A DNA stretch of 64,000 nucleotides from positions 28,320 to 92,319 of the IMG/VR virus record IMGVR_UViG_3300006037_000006; one strand, 5' to 3'. Shown in pieces: positions 52,901 through 60,765 of this stretch. A model generated the notes under the pieces. The model was not told the DNA's origin and made no database searches. It saw only the letters and a program-made list of their open reading frames with translations. Positions within the stretch are counted from its first letter, which is position 1. Every line of letters starts with the position of its first letter. Position numbers and translations under genes: made by a program. Origin of the DNA: a virus.

Positions 52901-53239
52901 CAAGAAAAGGCAAACTACTTCAGTACCGATATCAGGTGGGGTCGCCCAGAAACCATAACTCTGCGGATTACCAATATAATCACCTTCAGCTTTAGAACTA
53001 GCAGTGTTAGGGGTCGATCCAAAGAATGGACTCAAATAACTTACATACTTCCATCCATTGGGATCGTTTTCATTACCGGCATCTAATCTCTTTAGATAAA
53101 CTCTAATCCTACCTGAACGATTTGGATCAATGTTATCTTTAACAATACCCAACACTGCGCTGGGAATAGTGTTCGCTCCACCGCGGTCATCTTTGTAGTT
53201 GCTTATCGTACCACGTACTTTTTGGATGTCTTCACTCAT
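49895..53239 (-). CDS. baseplate central spike / hub protein (T4 gp5-like)
   Basis: The tail spike that pierces the outer membrane. Residues 1-140 form the OB-fold (GIVKDNIDPNRSGRIRVYLKRL, then FWATPPDIGTEVVCLFLNG and YYIGCIPG). Residues about 270-430 carry the regular repeats GDLNLHADNDVNIHA / NFNVNAENIKM of the triple-stranded beta-helix. No lysozyme domain is visible between them. The C-terminal 600 residues are Ala/Gly/Ser-rich with amphipathic helices (tape-measure-like), ending in a charged coil; this extension is far beyond T4 gp5 (575 aa). Neighbours are gp25-like and an 879-aa baseplate gene. Confidence 0.8.
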   Translation of the reverse strand: MSEDIQKVRGTISNYKDDRGGANTIPSAVLGIVKDNIDPNRSGRIRVYLKRLDAGNENDPNGWKYVSYLSPFFGSTPNTASSKAEGDYIGNPQSYGFWATPPDIGTEVVCLFLNGVADAGYYIGCIPGQGMTHMVPAIGSSDSIIANNSGEADSYGGATRLPVGEINNANQKQDNNSILTSQPRPIHSYQAAILNKQGLIRDPDRGTIGSTSVRESPSRVFGISTPGRPIYEGGYDDTTIADAVKDDKIPDKNFKVVSRRGGHSVVLDDGDLQGKDQLVRLRTAGGHMIMMNDSIQSLFIVHANGQSYIELGREGTIDMYATNSVNIRTQGDLNLHADNDVNIHAAKNFNVNAENIKMESSKETTSFVGTNYKQQVKADLTVKVDSKMSFTSNGDSSFKSAAINYINGSKVNLNTGSSGLVPSDVKQQPLVAHTDTLYDSKKGYAAAPGKLPSIVSRAPAHSPWAAAGQGVNVKTDISADSNLPAAPSSSLSAVNNSTPAVPPAGVSPAISATVPNVAAVSKQIDKATTSAMVSQMAVNAATGAAKDAVASAAGVVNIAGEKIASVGMFGLNPTQLVAAGTLKPGSDTIINAGIAAGKSLEAAMPTNLFTGLNGVKSATQFISNPSAQAASAVSLLQKGEAALKSTGIITGLESPTQTAGLVLSSATAGIDKTMDFVKSAGVPGGAAASAALGGATAALGGLKLPGNLSAMSGSVKDIISGGNFAANMADKVTGPLSGLPVADQLKGAASAAFSKVTESFKSLAKVGSPINLTAVKAKNDEAQAAAETKGDAPSPSQIAANASLNAKLTSALGFGAGGTSASILGGMGDKIKSATSGITDPSKLVSSTMTALGAATKSFGVDTSGLSNLPGGASAISNVVNLGPVAKAIGGDLSSALSAGSSLAAGANKLVSGAIDVPGLPSIPGLPNVPGSGELAGAIGKVTGSLGGSMGGVTDALAGLKSKLGGASGLQALAGTGLGAKSMALLSSSINSIGTGGPVEVKLPTVAKDSFDFGPMMAQAKSLLGNPKIPALPFGTIPAGSFKTPTSAQVVEYDKLKAELAVQEDLQWDLRKTYLDLKGKKGPDDSSTTTAYASWQDNVKKIETIRQDMSKVVT

Positions 53240-53263
53240 TGTATTCTCTTATTAAATTTAGTA

Positions 53264-55903
53264 TTATGTACCAGCGTCATCGTCGGCTACTGCTTGGTTA
53301 CCAGATGATGCACTAGTGCCGGATGTAGTTGTCGGTGCTGTTGCTTCGGCAGTGGTCGCTGCTGTCGTTGTTGTCTCTGAGCTAGGAACTGTAGCTCTAG
53401 ATAACCTAGCGTCTTCAGCGGAAGATTGATCTGGTGCTGTAGCGGCTGGGGTAGCTGCATCGGTTCTAGCGTTAGCTGCTGCTGGCGGTGTAGTTGGGGC
53501 CTTTGCTCCTGCTTGTGCAAATTCAGGTATGATACCTTTCAGCGTTTGCTCGAACTTGCCTTTACTAAAGGTACTAGTCACATCAGATAACATATAGACC
53601 ATACCTTTTATTTTTGATTTAAGTTCAGGCGGATAGTTCATGAATTGAATGTCACCATTGGGTGCTAGCAATCCAGAAGAAGTGTTGTAATCTTCTGCTT
53701 GTTCAAAATATATCTCAATGAAAATTTGACCGCTATTAGGATTAATAGAGAAACCTTTACCATACCATTTTTCTGCCCCATCTCCGCCGCCGCTACCGAT
53801 AGATGGCATAAGATAGTCTGGATCTCCTAATACTCTTAGTTTAAATTTAAGCAGGTCGTTTGGGCTGTACAAGAATGACTTAACACTGTTGATAACATCA
53901 TTTGTTCCAGATTTACTATTGACTGAATCAACGTTTTGACCAGACTTAAGTGTCGTGGGCGCTGATTGGGTAGTTGATGGTTTAGCCTCACTAGATGACG
54001 CTCCTTCTGTAGTATACAACAAATTGAAGTCTTGCTCATAACTCAGAACCTCAGTATTTTTTCCAGTATACCAATAATTGTATTTCTTGTGCGGACCATA
54101 GTACGGGCTAGTAGAACTAGCGTACATTGCTCGTATGTAGGGGATTTGATATTCTTGTACCTTATAGGTTATTTCATATGCGTAATCATTGCGCTTTGGA
54201 TCTTTAGTAGTAGAGTTAATTTTAACCTTAGGAATTATACTGTACCAAGATAATATCTTTGGACTAGGATTCTTATCCACAGTAGAGTCAGTGTTCTTTA
54301 TAGGCTGATCTATTTCTTTATCGATAGCAGTCATCATATTTTTCAAGTACTCACTTTGAGTTATGATCTGGTCTATTGCTTGTATGATAGAAGTACCTGC
54401 TTGCAATTCAACAGTGCGTACTGCTTTGTCAACACTTCCTAATTTGTTTTTCCAAGCAGTTCGTTCGTTACTACCTTCGGGGTTTTGTATTGAACTAAAA
54501 GGAGCTCTTTCCTTTACATAGTATTCTTTTGGTACCATTCTAGCATCGCCGATAGCCGTACCCTTTTCAAACTCGATCTTATATACGTTTGGATAAGTGT
54601 AGTTTTCTTTTTTAACATGTTCTACTTCGGCTGCATTCAATGCTTGAACCAAACCCAAGATAGCCTTCTTCGTTGAATCTTGTCCTGCGCCAACTAGAAC
54701 GTCCTGCACTGTTTCTCCTGCAATAGTTACGTTAGACGGTAATGTACCTAACTTAGTGCCTTTTGAAACTTGCTCTGCTACTTGCACGGCTGTAATATTA
54801 TACACCGTAACTTTGTTTTCTAGCTTGAACTTAAAATCTTTAATCCTGATAGGAAATCCTCTTTCAAACACAGCCTGCGTATCAGATGAGGTTATATCTG
54901 CACGCGGATAATCAGCAGAAGTAACTAGTTTGCCATCCTTGTCATATCCGTAAAATTTAATTGTCAGTAGAAAATTTTCAGTTAGTGCTGTTATTTGATT
55001 GACAGGGGTAGCATTTGCCCCCGGTGCTGCTGCTCTACCTTTTTGTGCAGCAACTTGTGCTTTTACTAATTGATTAGGGAAACTAAAACCATACGGCTCA
55101 TAGATTTTAAATTTAAACTCAATAGAGTTTGTTGCGGTCATCGTTTCTTTACTATTGATTTTAGTTCCAATTTCTAAGTCATCAATATATAAGTCCAAGT
55201 CAAAGCCCGGTGCACGTTTACTGTCTAGTGCGTCAGTGATGCCTCCACTTTGTGCTATTAATTTGAAACTGCTTATCTTTGTATAATCTCCGCCCATATA
55301 CGAGTTAAACTCTTCTGGATTCATCATATACAAACCGATCTTGTATGTATAACTGCTGAAGTCACCTAAAGGATTGTAAGTTCGTTTACCTATGATTGAT
55401 GAAGGGTCAGATGCTGGACTACTGCCGGCGCTGCCGGCAGTAGTAGTTCCTGAATTAGGTGTTGTAGTAGACGAAGTAGCAGCAGTTGCTGGCGCGGATG
55501 AAGTTGTGGTAGTGCTGTCACCAGTTTTATCCCCGTCTGCTGTTGCAGGTGCTTTTGTTGGGTCGGGGGCAGAAGTCGAAGACTCTTTTGGTGGCTCAGG
55601 TACTTTGTTTTTTAAGGCTTCTTTAGTGTCGGCTGCTTGTGATGCCCAAGTTGAGTTTGAACTCTCTAGCTCAGTTTTTAAAATACCAAAGAAATCTCGA
55701 ACACTAGCGAGCGTTTCAGGGGCGGCGATAGTAGCATCAACTCCTGACATTACTGATTCATATGATCCACTGTATATAAGTCTTCCCGAACTACCGTTTA
55801 CGTCATACGTGAGTTCACCTGTATCTAGGTTCAGAGTAGTGGTTAATGTCCAATCTTTCCCATCGCCGCTGGATATAATTCTAGTTGAGCCTGAAGTAGC
55901 CAT
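53264..55903 (-). CDS. baseplate structural protein with Pro/Thr/Ser linkers
   Basis: An 879-aa protein between gp53-like and gp5-like genes, so a baseplate hub or tail-tube-end component. Residues 100-170 and the last 80 are low-complexity Ala/Pro/Thr/Ser linkers. The middle contains IGLYMMNPEEFNSYMGGDYT (about 187-206), ENKVTVYNITAVQVAEQ (about 358-374) and NDYAYEITYKVQEYQIPYI (about 574-592). The C-terminal GKGFSINPNSGQIFIEIYFEQ (about 728-748) looks like a beta-domain. I cannot equate it with a particular T4 protein; gp27- or gp26-like function is possible. Confidence 0.6.
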   Translation of the reverse strand: MATSGSTRIISSGDGKDWTLTTTLNLDTGELTYDVNGSSGRLIYSGSYESVMSGVDATIAAPETLASVRDFFGILKTELESSNSTWASQAADTKEALKNKVPEPPKESSTSAPDPTKAPATADGDKTGDSTTTTSSAPATAATSSTTTPNSGTTTAGSAGSSPASDPSSIIGKRTYNPLGDFSSYTYKIGLYMMNPEEFNSYMGGDYTKISSFKLIAQSGGITDALDSKRAPGFDLDLYIDDLEIGTKINSKETMTATNSIEFKFKIYEPYGFSFPNQLVKAQVAAQKGRAAAPGANATPVNQITALTENFLLTIKFYGYDKDGKLVTSADYPRADITSSDTQAVFERGFPIRIKDFKFKLENKVTVYNITAVQVAEQVSKGTKLGTLPSNVTIAGETVQDVLVGAGQDSTKKAILGLVQALNAAEVEHVKKENYTYPNVYKIEFEKGTAIGDARMVPKEYYVKERAPFSSIQNPEGSNERTAWKNKLGSVDKAVRTVELQAGTSIIQAIDQIITQSEYLKNMMTAIDKEIDQPIKNTDSTVDKNPSPKILSWYSIIPKVKINSTTKDPKRNDYAYEITYKVQEYQIPYIRAMYASSTSPYYGPHKKYNYWYTGKNTEVLSYEQDFNLLYTTEGASSSEAKPSTTQSAPTTLKSGQNVDSVNSKSGTNDVINSVKSFLYSPNDLLKFKLRVLGDPDYLMPSIGSGGGDGAEKWYGKGFSINPNSGQIFIEIYFEQAEDYNTSSGLLAPNGDIQFMNYPPELKSKIKGMVYMLSDVTSTFSKGKFEQTLKGIIPEFAQAGAKAPTTPPAAANARTDAATPAATAPDQSSAEDARLSRATVPSSETTTTAATTAEATAPTTTSGTSASSGNQAVADDDAGT

Positions 55904-55904
55904 A

Positions 55905-56204
55905 TTAGAATCCTAATGCCTCACGAAGATTGGGTAGCTGAGGAATATATATCCCAGTCCCAGCAACAAAGTCAAAGATAGGATCTTTAAGTCGATTTGA
56001 ATTACGCTGTGCGAACACCCACCACAATCTACTGTCGGCATATAAGTCATACGCTAGTAAATCAGGTCTCATGTTATAGGTCTGTGTTATTTCCCAGTAA
56101 GTGTCTGAGGAATTTAGTGGGATAGGTCGATTGACCATCACATCTAAAAATTCGTTATTGAATGTAGGTGTAGTGTAGTATGGGCTTGTTTGATTGTATA
56201 GCAT
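55905..56204 (-). CDS. baseplate wedge protein (T4 gp53-like)
   Basis: A 99-aa wedge subunit. The family pattern is clear: SDTYWEITQTYNMRPDLLAYDLYADSRLWWVFAQRNSN (about residues 33-70) followed by LKDPIFDFVAGTGIYIPQLPNL. It includes the LysM-like fold of gp53, shorter than T4 gp53 (196 aa). I chose ATG 56204, which overlaps the upstream stop as TAATG and has GGAGG at 9 nt, over a TTG 6 nt earlier. Confidence 0.85.
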   Translation of the reverse strand: MLYNQTSPYYTTPTFNNEFLDVMVNRPIPLNSSDTYWEITQTYNMRPDLLAYDLYADSRLWWVFAQRNSNRLKDPIFDFVAGTGIYIPQLPNLREALGF

Positions 56205-58090
56205 TACCAAATTCCTCCGCCAGTTTTACCTGACAATTTACCAGCCGCATAATCCTTAAGGCTGAAGTTTTTACTTATGTCGTTTCGAGATACGACTGGT
56301 ACCAAGCTAATACTTAATTGTATTTTTGTAGGTAGATATGTAACATTGTCTTTACTAGCAAGTCCTGAGAACGCAGCCGGTGCCGCCGTTCCACCGGCGG
56401 TCAACCCATTCGCACTTAGTCTCGTACTGCTACCACTCGATAATTGGGCAATAGACATTCCGCCCCATTGAGCGTTGCTGCCCGCTCGAATGTAATCTAC
56501 ATCATTAGGTAGACTATATGTAAAGTTAGTAAGTAGTAGAGGATGATGTTCAAACTGATTAGTGCCATATCCAGTTAGATATAATAACGGAGGAGGGGTT
56601 CCTGCTCTTGGTGCAGTATCTTGACCGTAAAACATTTTAGTTGCTGACTTAAAAAAGTGAATCACGGCTAACATATAGTTTGCCTCAGCAGTGTCCTGTG
56701 CAGTAAAATCTGCGGTGATCGTAATATCGTCAACACTACTATTTTTATAGAAAAACATTTTGTAGTTAGAATGAGTTAATTCTGCCGGATCATAATTTGC
56801 CCGATAAGAAGTATTGATTGCAGGTGTATACGGGAAGACGACACCGTCAGTTGCAATCAATGGATATAATATATCAGCTTTTGATGCGATTCTGTACAAA
56901 TAGTTTGCAGTGTCTGCAAGACTTAATCGTATTCTCCAGTCATCGGCTGTGAATGGGCTTTTCTTAGCAGTGACTGTTACAGGAGGCAGCGAGCGTGATG
57001 CCCCAGTTGCATTGGTTGCTGCGCTTGACGGCGCTTCATCTTGTGTCGGTTCTCCACCTTGTTGTAAATATGCATCAACCTCTTCAGCAGATAATTGAGG
57101 TGGTTCCTGCAATCCATTTTCATTATCTGCTACTTGTTGATCTATGCCATCAAATTCATCCCCTGTTACCCCCGGAGGTTCCTGCAATGGTGAGAATGTT
57201 TGTTCTTCTTCTGCTGGTACAACATATGTATCATCAACTACATTTGTTGTGTTTTCTATAGTTTGGCTAACGGTCACTGACGTTTCGGTAGACTGTGCAA
57301 TTGGATTGTCTGATACCGGCGTCAATGTTTGTGTACCGGCATTGATGTCTGTACTTATTTCTGATGTACTTCCATCTTCGTTAGTGATAGTAGTCGTGTT
57401 GGGGGCAGTTGCCGGGTCAGATGCGGCTGTGATTGTTGCAGGTGGATCTTGTGCCGCTTTAGTAGTAGTTACTGTGGTTGCAGTTGTGTTTGGTTCTGCG
57501 GTGGTAGCGACAATAGGTGGAGAAGAAGTGGTCCCTGCATCAACCGCTGCTTTGCCTGAGGCTCTAGAAGATTGTGCAGTGGCGAATCTATCTGCTTCAC
57601 TGATTGAACCCGATTTTAATGCAGCAGCTTCATCGGCAGTAATTGCTCCGGTGGCGACAGCTTTGTCAATAGTGCCTGCTCCAAATTTACCTGAAGTATT
57701 AGCGGTAAATGCGTCAGCGCGTTGATTTGCTAGTTTCGCGCTGGCTTTTGCGTCTGTACTTATTGTCGCCGGTGGAGCGTAATTCGTAGTAGAACTTCCG
57801 CCTGATGTAGTTTCCACTACTGAGGTAGTGCTCGTTACTTTTGTATTTGCCGTTGATGTAGATGCAACTACTGGTTCTGGTTCCGGAGTATATGAATTAT
57901 AGTCCACTCCCGCTACCTTGATTCCACTACCAGAGCCCTCTGGCTCAAATTTTCCATCCATACTTATAGTAAAGGCTGATTCATTGTAGCCAGCTGCGGT
58001 GATTGCTGCTCCAATTTGAGCATCAGTCGCACCGGTTGATTGTAGGTAGTTTAGTTGGGCTGCAAGTTGTTCTTTTGTTAGCGTTGCCAT
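56204..58090 (-). CDS. baseplate tail-tube junction protein (T4 gp48/gp54-like)
   Basis: A 628-aa protein whose C-terminal 250 residues match the gp48/gp54 family that caps the hub and nucleates the tail tube: DWRIRLSLADTANYLYRIAS (about 381-400), GVVFPYTPAINTSYRANYDPAELTHSNYKMFFYKNSSVDDITITADF (about 413-459) and LLLTNFTYSLPNDVDYIR. The N-terminal 370 residues are a long, disordered Ala/Thr/Ser/Pro-rich and acidic region that T4 proteins lack. It is the first gene of the minus-strand baseplate run, with a late-type element at 58111-58120. Confidence 0.8.
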   Translation of the reverse strand: MATLTKEQLAAQLNYLQSTGATDAQIGAAITAAGYNESAFTISMDGKFEPEGSGSGIKVAGVDYNSYTPEPEPVVASTSTANTKVTSTTSVVETTSGGSSTTNYAPPATISTDAKASAKLANQRADAFTANTSGKFGAGTIDKAVATGAITADEAAALKSGSISEADRFATAQSSRASGKAAVDAGTTSSPPIVATTAEPNTTATTVTTTKAAQDPPATITAASDPATAPNTTTITNEDGSTSEISTDINAGTQTLTPVSDNPIAQSTETSVTVSQTIENTTNVVDDTYVVPAEEEQTFSPLQEPPGVTGDEFDGIDQQVADNENGLQEPPQLSAEEVDAYLQQGGEPTQDEAPSSAATNATGASRSLPPVTVTAKKSPFTADDWRIRLSLADTANYLYRIASKADILYPLIATDGVVFPYTPAINTSYRANYDPAELTHSNYKMFFYKNSSVDDITITADFTAQDTAEANYMLAVIHFFKSATKMFYGQDTAPRAGTPPPLLYLTGYGTNQFEHHPLLLTNFTYSLPNDVDYIRAGSNAQWGGMSIAQLSSGSSTRLSANGLTAGGTAAPAAFSGLASKDNVTYLPTKIQLSISLVPVVSRNDISKNFSLKDYAAGKLSGKTGGGIW

Positions 58091-58110
58091 AGTTATTGTT
58101 GTCCTTATCT

Positions 58111-58120
58111 ATATTTATCT
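58111..58120 (-). promoter_or_regulatory. late-type promoter element AGATAAATAT for the baseplate operon
   Basis: Minus strand, about 20 nt upstream of the gp48/54-like start, with AAGGAC between. It lies in the divergent region opposite the late-sigma gene. Confidence 0.55.
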
Positions 58121-58161
58121 GCTAAATATAGTAGTCTTTTTACCTTTTGCTCATAAATCGG

Positions 58162-58190
58162 TTGCTATTCTGCAACAAATGTGTTACACT
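58162..58190 (+). promoter_or_regulatory. sigma70-like promoter for the late sigma factor
   Basis: Plus strand -35 TTGCTA (58162-58167), 17-nt spacer, -10 TACACT (58185-58190). Fits middle or early expression of the sigma gene before late genes are read. Confidence 0.5.
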
Positions 58191-58215
58191 ATTCTTAACA
58201 TAACAACGGAGACCT

Positions 58216-59118
58216 ATGTCATTATTACCCGCGCCCCGAAAACCAGTCAATTATCTTAACAACAAAGATATTCTAAAAGAAATTCACACTAGCAAAACTG
58301 ACTATTGCTGCTTTCTAACACCCGAGGATCATCGTTACGATTTTATTGTTGACATGCCCCTAGCTCCAATTGAAGAAAGTCTAGCTTTTGCTAGTACGCC
58401 CGAATCTATTCAGTTAGCACGTGAAACCCGAGCATCTAGGCTAGGACTTGAGGCAGGGGAAAAAGATTCAGTTGATCCATTGTCTATACCAGTGACTGAC
58501 TTAGTATTTCGTGTAATGACCTGGGATCATGTCCCAGTTGCTCCAAAACAACCCCGCAAATCAGATAAAAAGAAAACTGCTAAGGATATCTTTGAAATTG
58601 AAGGTGATGCAGACGAACTGTTTGCAGACTTAGAAGATACAACTACCAAAGCAGAAATTGACGATATGGTTCACGTCAAGGTTAACTTTCCCCCATTCCA
58701 ACACTTTAGAGTAGACGCTACAAACACTTATCAATGCATTGGCAAGAGTCATTGGAAAGGTTCACTTAAGGATGGTGAGTTCTCTAAGGATCACGGAAAC
58801 ATCACTAACAAACTAGCCCGAATGTACATTATGATGTGCGAAAAATATGCAATGAAGTACAATTGGCGCGGGTACACGTACAATGATGAGATGCGCAATA
58901 GTGCCATTTTACAACTCACGTATGTCGGCTTGCGTTTCAATGAAGCCAAAAGTGCTAACCCATTCGCTTACTACACCGCAGCTATCACAAATAGTTTCTG
59001 TCGTGTCCTAAATACGGAAAAGCGAAATCAAAACATTCGTGATGACATTTTGGAGATCAACGGGTTGAATCCTTCATGGTCTCGCCAAGCAAGTTCTAGT
59101 ACTAGCTACGAAGAATAA
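58216..59118 (+). CDS. late-transcription sigma factor (T4 gp55-like)
   Basis: A divergent sigma factor that directs host RNA polymerase to late promoters (TATAAATA in T4). The 300-aa protein is longer than T4 gp55 (185 aa) because of a charged N-terminal extension (about residues 1-150). The family core is excellent: YAMKYNWRGYTYNDEMRNSAILQL (about 213-236), then GLRFNEAKSANPFAYYTAAITNSFCRVLNTEKRNQNIRDDIL (about 240-281) and LNPSWSRQ. It begins the plus-strand replication/recombination cluster, opposite the late operons it should activate, and GAGAC precedes its start. Confidence 0.9.
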   Translation: MSLLPAPRKPVNYLNNKDILKEIHTSKTDYCCFLTPEDHRYDFIVDMPLAPIEESLAFASTPESIQLARETRASRLGLEAGEKDSVDPLSIPVTDLVFRVMTWDHVPVAPKQPRKSDKKKTAKDIFEIEGDADELFADLEDTTTKAEIDDMVHVKVNFPPFQHFRVDATNTYQCIGKSHWKGSLKDGEFSKDHGNITNKLARMYIMMCEKYAMKYNWRGYTYNDEMRNSAILQLTYVGLRFNEAKSANPFAYYTAAITNSFCRVLNTEKRNQNIRDDILEINGLNPSWSRQASSSTSYEE

Positions 59119-59131
59119 TTTTCATTTAACC

Positions 59132-59156
59132 AGAGGGGTTGTTTTTCAGCCCCTCT
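59132..59156 (+). terminator. possible terminator between the sigma factor and gp47 genes
   Basis: A 7-bp GC-rich stem AGAGGGG/CCCCTCT with a T-rich loop, 14 nt after the sigma gene stop. No long T run follows, so it may only attenuate. Confidence 0.5.
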
Positions 59157-59173
59157 TCCTATATACTACGTTT

Positions 59174-60190
59174 ATGAGTAACCTTTTCAAAAAAGCAGCA
59201 GTGTTCACCGATATCCACTTCGGTCTTAAGTCAAATAGTCTACAGCACAATCAAGATTGTGAGAATTTTGTAGATTGGTTCATTACCAAAGCGAAAGCTG
59301 AAGGTTGTGAAACTTGTATGTTCTTAGGTGATTGGAATCATCACCGAGCTAGTATCAACATCCACACGTTACAGTTTGGTCTACGTTCATTAGAAAAACT
59401 AAGCGCGGCGTTTGACCATGTATATTTCATCCCCGGTAACCATGACTTGTACTATCGTGACCGTCGTGACATTCACAGTGTTGAATGGGCGAAGCACTTA
59501 CCAAACTTGACAATCGTTAACGATTGGTTCAATGAAGGTAACGTAGTCATTGCACCTTGGCTTGTCCAAGAAGATTACAAGCAAATTAAAAAGATGACTG
59601 GCAAATATATGTTTGGTCATTTTGAGTTGCCAAACTTCTTTATGAACGCTATGATTGAAATGCCCGATCATGGTGAACTTAACAGTGACCACTTTGCTGG
59701 GTTTGATATGACCTTCAGTGGGCACTTTCACAAACGACAAGCTAAGAAAAACATTTGGTACATCGGTAACGCTTTCCCACATAACTATGCTGACGCAGGC
59801 GATGACGCACGTGGCATGATGGTATTAGAATGGGACAAGGATCCTGCTTTCTATAGCTGGCCTCGTCAACCATTGTTCAGAGTTTACAAACTCAGTGATG
59901 TATTAGAAAACCCTGAAGGCTTGCTATTGATTGATAGTCATGTTAGAGTACATCTTGACATTGATATTTCATATGAAGAAGCAAACTTCATCCGTGAAAG
60001 TTTCATCCCAGAACACAGACTACGAGAAATGACATTAATTCCCATGAAGGTTGATCAGGCCGAACAAACTACAGGTGCTGATGGATTGAAGTTTGAATCA
60101 GTTGACCAAATCGTCATTGACCAAATTAACAGTATTGAATCAGCTACGTTTGACAAAAAGATTTTACTAGACATTTATAACAATCTATGA
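59174..60190 (+). CDS. recombination endonuclease subunit, SbcD/Mre11-like (T4 gp47)
   Basis: The nuclease half of the SbcCD/Mre11-Rad50-type complex that processes DNA ends in recombination-dependent replication and degrades host DNA. The 338-aa metallophosphatase has all blocks: FTDIHFG (about 11-17; D13, H15), MFLGDWNHHRAS (about 49-60), FIPGNHDLYY (about 85-94), GHFELP and MTFSGHFHKRQ. T4 gp47 is 339 aa. The start has only a weak Shine-Dalgarno. Its stop overlaps the next gene (ATGA), so translation is coupled. Confidence 0.92.
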   Translation: MSNLFKKAAVFTDIHFGLKSNSLQHNQDCENFVDWFITKAKAEGCETCMFLGDWNHHRASINIHTLQFGLRSLEKLSAAFDHVYFIPGNHDLYYRDRRDIHSVEWAKHLPNLTIVNDWFNEGNVVIAPWLVQEDYKQIKKMTGKYMFGHFELPNFFMNAMIEMPDHGELNSDHFAGFDMTFSGHFHKRQAKKNIWYIGNAFPHNYADAGDDARGMMVLEWDKDPAFYSWPRQPLFRVYKLSDVLENPEGLLLIDSHVRVHLDIDISYEEANFIRESFIPEHRLREMTLIPMKVDQAEQTTGADGLKFESVDQIVIDQINSIESATFDKKILLDIYNNL

Positions 60191-60765
60191 TACCAATGAG
60201 TAAACCCACTTGGTTATATAAACCAGTGCAGATAGATAATTTAGCTGCGATACAAGTTGAGTTGACTAAATTTTTATACAGGATAGATAGTGATTTTGAC
60301 AACAAGCCTACAGATTTTATATTTGTTTCAAAATTTATAATGGTGTCATACACTCCCTTATTTTGTAAAATGCTTAGGAAGTTGGACTTATTTTCTAGAT
60401 GGTCTGGATGCGGTATCAGCAGCAACAATCACGGCGAGGATCTTCGTATTCACGTTGACCAGTCTGACTGGACTACTGTTTGTTATGGCTTAAACATCCC
60501 AGTATTGAATTGCGAAGATAGTTACACAGTATGGTATGACGCAGATATGTTAGAATCTAATCTAGTTGAAGCTGAACCTTCATATAACAATGCACCCACA
60601 ATAAAACCAGGAACTATTCCCACTGAAATAGGAAGATGGGCTGTCATTAATCCAGCTTGGGTTAACGTAAGCATCCCTCATTGTTCTGTTACTACCCACA
60701 ATAAACCCAGAGCATTATTTTCTGCTAGATTTAACCCCGAAGTACACGAATTACTAAACACATGA
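60187..60765 (+). CDS. 2OG-Fe(II) oxygenase-like / AspH-fold phage protein
   Basis: A 192-aa protein with the double-stranded beta-helix layout: RIHVDQSD (H89 and D91 fit an HxD iron motif), a central GLNIPVLNCEDSYTVWYDAD (about 101-120), and PHCSVTTHNKPRALFSARF (about 164-182), giving the distal His (H165) and an Arg for the co-substrate. Related short proteins are frequent in T4-like cyanophages, usually between gp46 and gp47, as here. The substrate is unknown. ATGA overlaps at both ends tie it to the nuclease genes. Confidence 0.6.
   Translation: MIPMSKPTWLYKPVQIDNLAAIQVELTKFLYRIDSDFDNKPTDFIFVSKFIMVSYTPLFCKMLRKLDLFSRWSGCGISSNNHGEDLRIHVDQSDWTTVCYGLNIPVLNCEDSYTVWYDADMLESNLVEAEPSYNNAPTIKPGTIPTEIGRWAVINPAWVNVSIPHCSVTTHNKPRALFSARFNPEVHELLNT

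Noticed and set aside
55392-55916. Plus-strand Val/Ser-rich 174-codon ORF
   Set aside because: Antisense of the Ala/Pro/Thr linker of the 879-aa baseplate protein.
57144-57725. Plus-strand 193-codon ORF
   Set aside because: Antisense of the disordered N-terminal region of the gp48/54-like protein.
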